Shown one piece after another: positions 5,539 to 7,959 of a stretch of 7,959 nt of DNA (positions are counted from its first letter, which is position 1; every line of letters starts with the position of its first letter). The DNA is taken from the NCBI GenBank assembly GCA_030617125.1, contig JAUWWA010000063.1, positions 1-7,959 on the forward strand, in the 5' to 3' direction. The position numbers and the translations under genes were made by a program. Below the pieces are notes generated by a model. That model worked only from the letters and a program-made list of their open reading frames with translations, was not told the origin of the DNA and did no database searches. This stretch comes from Pirellulales bacterium (lineage in GTDB: Bacteria; Planctomycetota; Planctomycetia; Pirellulales; Thermoguttaceae).

Positions 5539-5674
5539 CGACGGGTTGGGCGAATGTGTATCTGTGCCGAAAAGGCGCGGCCGGGTTTGCATTCGCACGC
5601 GCCGACCGCCACAATATCGGCGTGCGTGTCGTCGAACGCCGGTACCGACCACAGTCCGTGTTGTAAAGCCTGAG

Positions 5675-6700
5675 ATGATCCTGTCAAGCGGGAAGAAATG
5701 GCTGCCTGTCGCGGCCAAGCTGCTCGTCGTGGCGTTGGTCGTCTGGTTCGTTCGCCACACGCTTGCGACGGGACTGGCCCGGTTGGGAGAGTACCCGTGG
5801 CGTTTCGAGCCGCTCTGGTTGGTCGCGGCCGGAGCGTTGTATCTGTTGGGGTTGCTGCCGGCTGGCCTGTTCTGGCGTCGCGTGCTTCGGGTGCTTGGGC
5901 AAGATGCGGGGCTTGGTGAAACTTTACGGGCGTACTACGTCGGGCATCTCGGCAAGTACGTGCCCGGCAAGGCAATGGTCGTCCTCATCCGAGTGGGGTT
6001 GATCCGCAGCCGTCGTGTCGCCACTGGCGTGGCTGCGGCCAGCGTGTTCTTCGAGACGCTCACGATGATGTCGGTCGGGGCGTTCATTGCCGCGGCCATT
6101 CTCGTCGGCTGGTTCCGCGACGAGGCGCCGCCGGTGCTGTTCTGGGCGGCCGTCGGCTTGATGGTGGTAGCCGGCATGCCCACGCTGCCGGCGGTCTTCA
6201 AGCGGCTGGTCCGGCTCGCCGGCGTGGGTAAATCCGACACGTCCACCGCCGAGAAACTCGAAGAGCTGGGGCACGGGACCCTCCTGATAGGCTGGGCGCA
6301 TATGACTCTGGGGTGGGTATTGTTGGGTTTGAGCTTCTACGCAGTGCTCCGGGCGATGGGTATCGCCTGCGACAATCCGCTCGCGGAACTACCTCGCTAC
6401 ACCGCCAGTGTGTCGCTGGCCGTGGTGGCGGGATTCCTTTCGCTGGTGCCGGGCGGAGTGGTGGTTCGGGAGCTGATCCTGACGGAACTGATGGTTCCCC
6501 ACTTCGGCGCCGTGGCCCCAGAGGTCAATGCCGAGGCGGCCGCTTTGGTCAGCGCCGTGCTGTTGCGGCGGGTTTGGCTGGTGGCGGAGTTGCTCATTTC
6601 GGGTATCCTATATGTAGAGAATAGAGTCCGCCCATGCTTTCCATTGTCATTCCCGTCTTCAACGAATCGGAGACCCTCGAAAAGCTCCACGAGGAGTTGA
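5675..6700 (+). CDS. Lysylphosphatidylglycerol-synthase-TM/UPF0104-family membrane protein (flippase-like)
   Basis: The 341-residue integral membrane protein fits the LPG_synthase_TM (PF03706/UPF0104) family. Helices lie at about 11-27, 46-66, 117-145, 152-175, 203-226, 243-260 and 292-315. The family's central motif appears as YYVGHLGKYVPGKAMV (87-102), and the late motif as LSLVPGGVVVREL (255-267, usually PGGxGxREG). Stand-alone members without the MprF catalytic domain are often found beside glycosyltransferases and are thought to move or bind lipid-linked intermediates. The ATG at 5675 gives the expected first helix close to the N-terminus. The open frame reaches back to 5522, but that part overlaps a REP-like unit and reads as basic, non-conserved sequence. 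No strong Shine-Dalgarno is seen. The last 22 codons lie inside the next gene, so the hydrophilic C-terminal tail (CFPLSFPSSTNRRPSKSSTRS) is read from the overlap. Confidence 0.82.
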   Translation: MILSSGKKWLPVAAKLLVVALVVWFVRHTLATGLARLGEYPWRFEPLWLVAAGALYLLGLLPAGLFWRRVLRVLGQDAGLGETLRAYYVGHLGKYVPGKAMVVLIRVGLIRSRRVATGVAAASVFFETLTMMSVGAFIAAAILVGWFRDEAPPVLFWAAVGLMVVAGMPTLPAVFKRLVRLAGVGKSDTSTAEKLEELGHGTLLIGWAHMTLGWVLLGLSFYAVLRAMGIACDNPLAELPRYTASVSLAVVAGFLSLVPGGVVVRELILTELMVPHFGAVAPEVNAEAAALVSAVLLRRVWLVAELLISGILYVENRVRPCFPLSFPSSTNRRPSKSSTRS

Positions 6701-7692
6701 GCGAGGTCGCCGCGGCTGAAGGCTACAAACTGGACGTGATCTTCGTCGACGATGGGTCGACCGACGGTTCGTGGGACGTGATCCGGGGCTTGGCGGCGTC
6801 GGACTCCGGGGTGCGAGGCGTGCGGTTTCGGCGGAACTTTGGCAAAGCGGCGGCGCTGAGCGCAGGCTTTGTCCAGGCGCGGGGCGAGTTGGTCATGACC
6901 CTGGACGCCGATTTGCAGGACGACCCGCACGAAATCCCCCGCTTCCTCGCGGAAATGAATAAAGGCTTCGACGTGCTCAGCGGCTGGAAGAAGGTTCGGC
7001 ACGATCCCTGGCACAAGGTAGGGCCTTCGCGGCTGTTCAACTGGTTCGTCAGCAAGGTGACCGGCGTGAAGCTGCACGACCATAACTGCGGGATGAAGTG
7101 TTACCGCCGCGAGATTTTCAACGAGGTGCGGCTCTACGGCGAGTTGCACCGGTTTGTGCCCGTGCTGGCTGCCGCCCGGGGATACCGTGTCGGAGAGCTT
7201 GTCATTGAGCACCGGCCCCGGGAATTCGGCCGATCGAAGTACGGTATGGGACGATTCGTCAAGGGCTTCCTCGATCTGTTGACCGTGAAGTTCCTCACCG
7301 GCTTCGGACAGCGGCCGCAGCACGTGATGGGCACGGCCGGGTTGATGTCGGCGCTGCTCGGCGGGCTTGGGCTCACGTACCTGGCGTGCCGCTGGGTGCT
7401 GTCGCGGCTGCTGGTGTACGGGGGGCTGGTCGCGGTCCCGGCCGGAGAGACAATCAGCGACGTAGTCTACCACTTGCACGATCATTTCCCGGCGGTCATC
7501 TACTCCGTCGCTCTATTGCTCTTTGGTGGGCAACTGATGTCGATCGGGTTTCTGGGCGAACTGTTCATCGCCTATCACGACCCCGACATGAAAGCTTACT
7601 CGATTGCCGAATACACCGGCGGCGTCGGCCCGAGCAGAAACCGAATTCCTCCCACAACCCCGCCTTCACAAGCGAATGAACGCCGCAGTTGA
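6634..7692 (+). CDS. GT2 polyprenyl-phosphate glycosyltransferase (ArnC/GtrB/DPM1-like)
   Basis: The 352-residue protein has a GT-A domain followed by C-terminal membrane helices, the layout of enzymes that transfer a sugar from a nucleotide donor to polyprenyl phosphate. It starts MLSIVIPVFNES. The nucleotide-binding VDDGSTDGS is at 38-46 and the metal-binding DADLQDDP at 91-98. HNCGMKCYRRE (150-160) is typical of ArnC/GtrB relatives, and REFGRSKYGMGRF (196-208) is the loop that contacts the lipid phosphate. Helices follow at about 232-253 and 287-315. The donor sugar cannot be told. The ATG at 6634 begins right at the conserved first strand; only a weak GAGA-like site precedes it. The gene overlaps the flippase-like gene by 67 bases and the next gene by 17, so translational coupling is likely. 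All catalytic motifs are intact. Confidence 0.92.
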   Translation: MLSIVIPVFNESETLEKLHEELSEVAAAEGYKLDVIFVDDGSTDGSWDVIRGLAASDSGVRGVRFRRNFGKAAALSAGFVQARGELVMTLDADLQDDPHEIPRFLAEMNKGFDVLSGWKKVRHDPWHKVGPSRLFNWFVSKVTGVKLHDHNCGMKCYRREIFNEVRLYGELHRFVPVLAAARGYRVGELVIEHRPREFGRSKYGMGRFVKGFLDLLTVKFLTGFGQRPQHVMGTAGLMSALLGGLGLTYLACRWVLSRLLVYGGLVAVPAGETISDVVYHLHDHFPAVIYSVALLLFGGQLMSIGFLGELFIAYHDPDMKAYSIAEYTGGVGPSRNRIPPTTPPSQANERRS

Positions 7693-7959
7693 CGAGCCCC
7701 GCACACGGCTCCGCCAAAGCGTGTACCTGTTGCTGATCTGTGTCGCCACCGGAGCGATGCTCGGACGCATTCTGGCCGTTGATTCCATCGACAAGACGGC
7801 CATTCAAGAGTGCCGCGTCGCCAAGGGGTTGGACGCAAAGAAGAAGACGCTTGAAAAACGCGGGATTACCGTTGAGCGGCTAGAAGAAGCACTTGCGAAG
7901 GAAGAAACGCGGCTGCGCAAAGCGATCCGGCTACAGCGGCCATTCCTCAGCGCCAACGA
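7676..7959 (+). CDS. Membrane protein, N-terminal part (possible GT39/ArnT-like), runs off the window
   Basis: The frame is open from the ATG at 7676 to the window end, giving 94 residues so far. It begins MNAAVDEPRTRLRQ, has a first transmembrane helix at about 15-34 (SVYLLLICVATGAMLGRILAV), and then a charged, helical stretch (about 45-88) rich in Lys, Glu and Arg. It ends RPFLSAN. From memory, planctomycete membrane proteins annotated as glycosyltransferase-39-like start in this way (one helix, an aspartate after LGRILAV, then RPFLSAND), but I cannot confirm this from 94 residues. If correct, it would use the polyprenyl-phosphate sugar made by the preceding GT2 enzyme. The start overlaps the GT2 gene by 17 bases, which supports co-translation. 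No Shine-Dalgarno is visible. Confidence 0.65.
   Translation, partial: MNAAVDEPRTRLRQSVYLLLICVATGAMLGRILAVDSIDKTAIQECRVAKGLDAKKKTLEKRGITVERLEEALAKEETRLRKAIRLQRPFLSAN

Larger units (their letters stand above)
5402..5674. other. Divergent intergenic region with REP-like cluster and a stem-loop
   Basis: These 273 bases separate the AI-2E-family gene (minus) from the flippase-like gene (plus). The left half (5429-5538) holds the three REP-like units. The right half contains an imperfect stem-loop: CGCACG and CCGA (5594-5599 and 5602-5605) pair with TCGGCGTGCG (5617-5626), leaving a CG bulge. I see no convincing -35/-10 pair for either gene, although both promoters should lie here. A weak TTGCAT near 5587 with CAATAT near 5612 has poor spacing. 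Confidence 0.5.

Noticed and set aside
5402..5614. N-terminal extension of the AI-2E-family gene
   Set aside because: It reads through the REP-like units. The ATG at 5401 has a ribosome binding site and gives the normal family N-terminus.
5522..5674. Upstream start of the flippase-like gene at 5522
   Set aside because: The ATG falls inside REP-like unit C, and the extra 51 residues are basic and unlike the family. The ATG at 5675 fits the expected first helix.
6397..7485. Long minus-strand open frame (362 codons)
   Set aside because: It lies antisense to the GT2 gene, whose motifs are complete. The translation has no recognisable domain, and GC-rich DNA commonly gives such mirror frames.

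Overview
The window looks like chromosomal DNA of a planctomycete, most likely of the Pirellulales/Rhodopirellula type. This rests on high GC with GTG and TTG alternative starts, a Uma2-family nuclease, an SMC-like ATPase with the LSRGTREQ/VLDDVLVNFD signature common in that phylum, and short proteins whose style I associate with it. The assignment comes from protein character only, since no marker gene is present.

Layout. Positions 1-1572 (+) hold the C-terminal part of a YhaN/RecN-like coiled-coil ATPase with a very acidic tail, closed by a GC-rich hairpin. A minus-strand pair follows: a Uma2-family PD-(D/E)XK protein (1624-2223) and, upstream of it, a single-pass exported protein of unknown function (2269-2889). 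From about 3025 a well-formed sigma-70-type promoter with operator-like inverted repeats drives a small type II toxin-antitoxin locus. The antitoxin-like ORF (3114-3311) is intact, but the overlapping RelE/ParE-type toxin is internally shortened and frameshifted (3293-3444). Next is an ABC-2 type permease (3481-4305) with no ATPase beside it. It converges on an AI-2E/PerM-family membrane protein (4334-5401, minus), and a 7-bp tandem repeat fills the junction and supplies the stop codon of the minus gene.

The divergent 273-bp gap 5402-5674 holds REP/REPIN-like elements: a GTAGTG head followed by a 6-bp hairpin, two on the plus strand and one inverted, with compensatory base changes in the stems. 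Downstream, three overlapping plus-strand genes form a tight operon: a UPF0104/LPG-synthase-TM-like membrane protein (5675-6700), a GT2 polyprenyl-phosphate glycosyltransferase (6634-7692) and the start of a membrane protein (7676 to the end) that may be a GT39-like enzyme. Together they suggest synthesis, movement and use of a lipid-linked sugar at the inner membrane.

I see no tRNA, rRNA, CRISPR array, transposase or phage gene. The items most worth checking are the REPIN-like cluster, the decayed toxin next to an intact promoter and antitoxin, and the heptamer repeat between convergent genes. I do not see a clear multi-gene system that I would call new.
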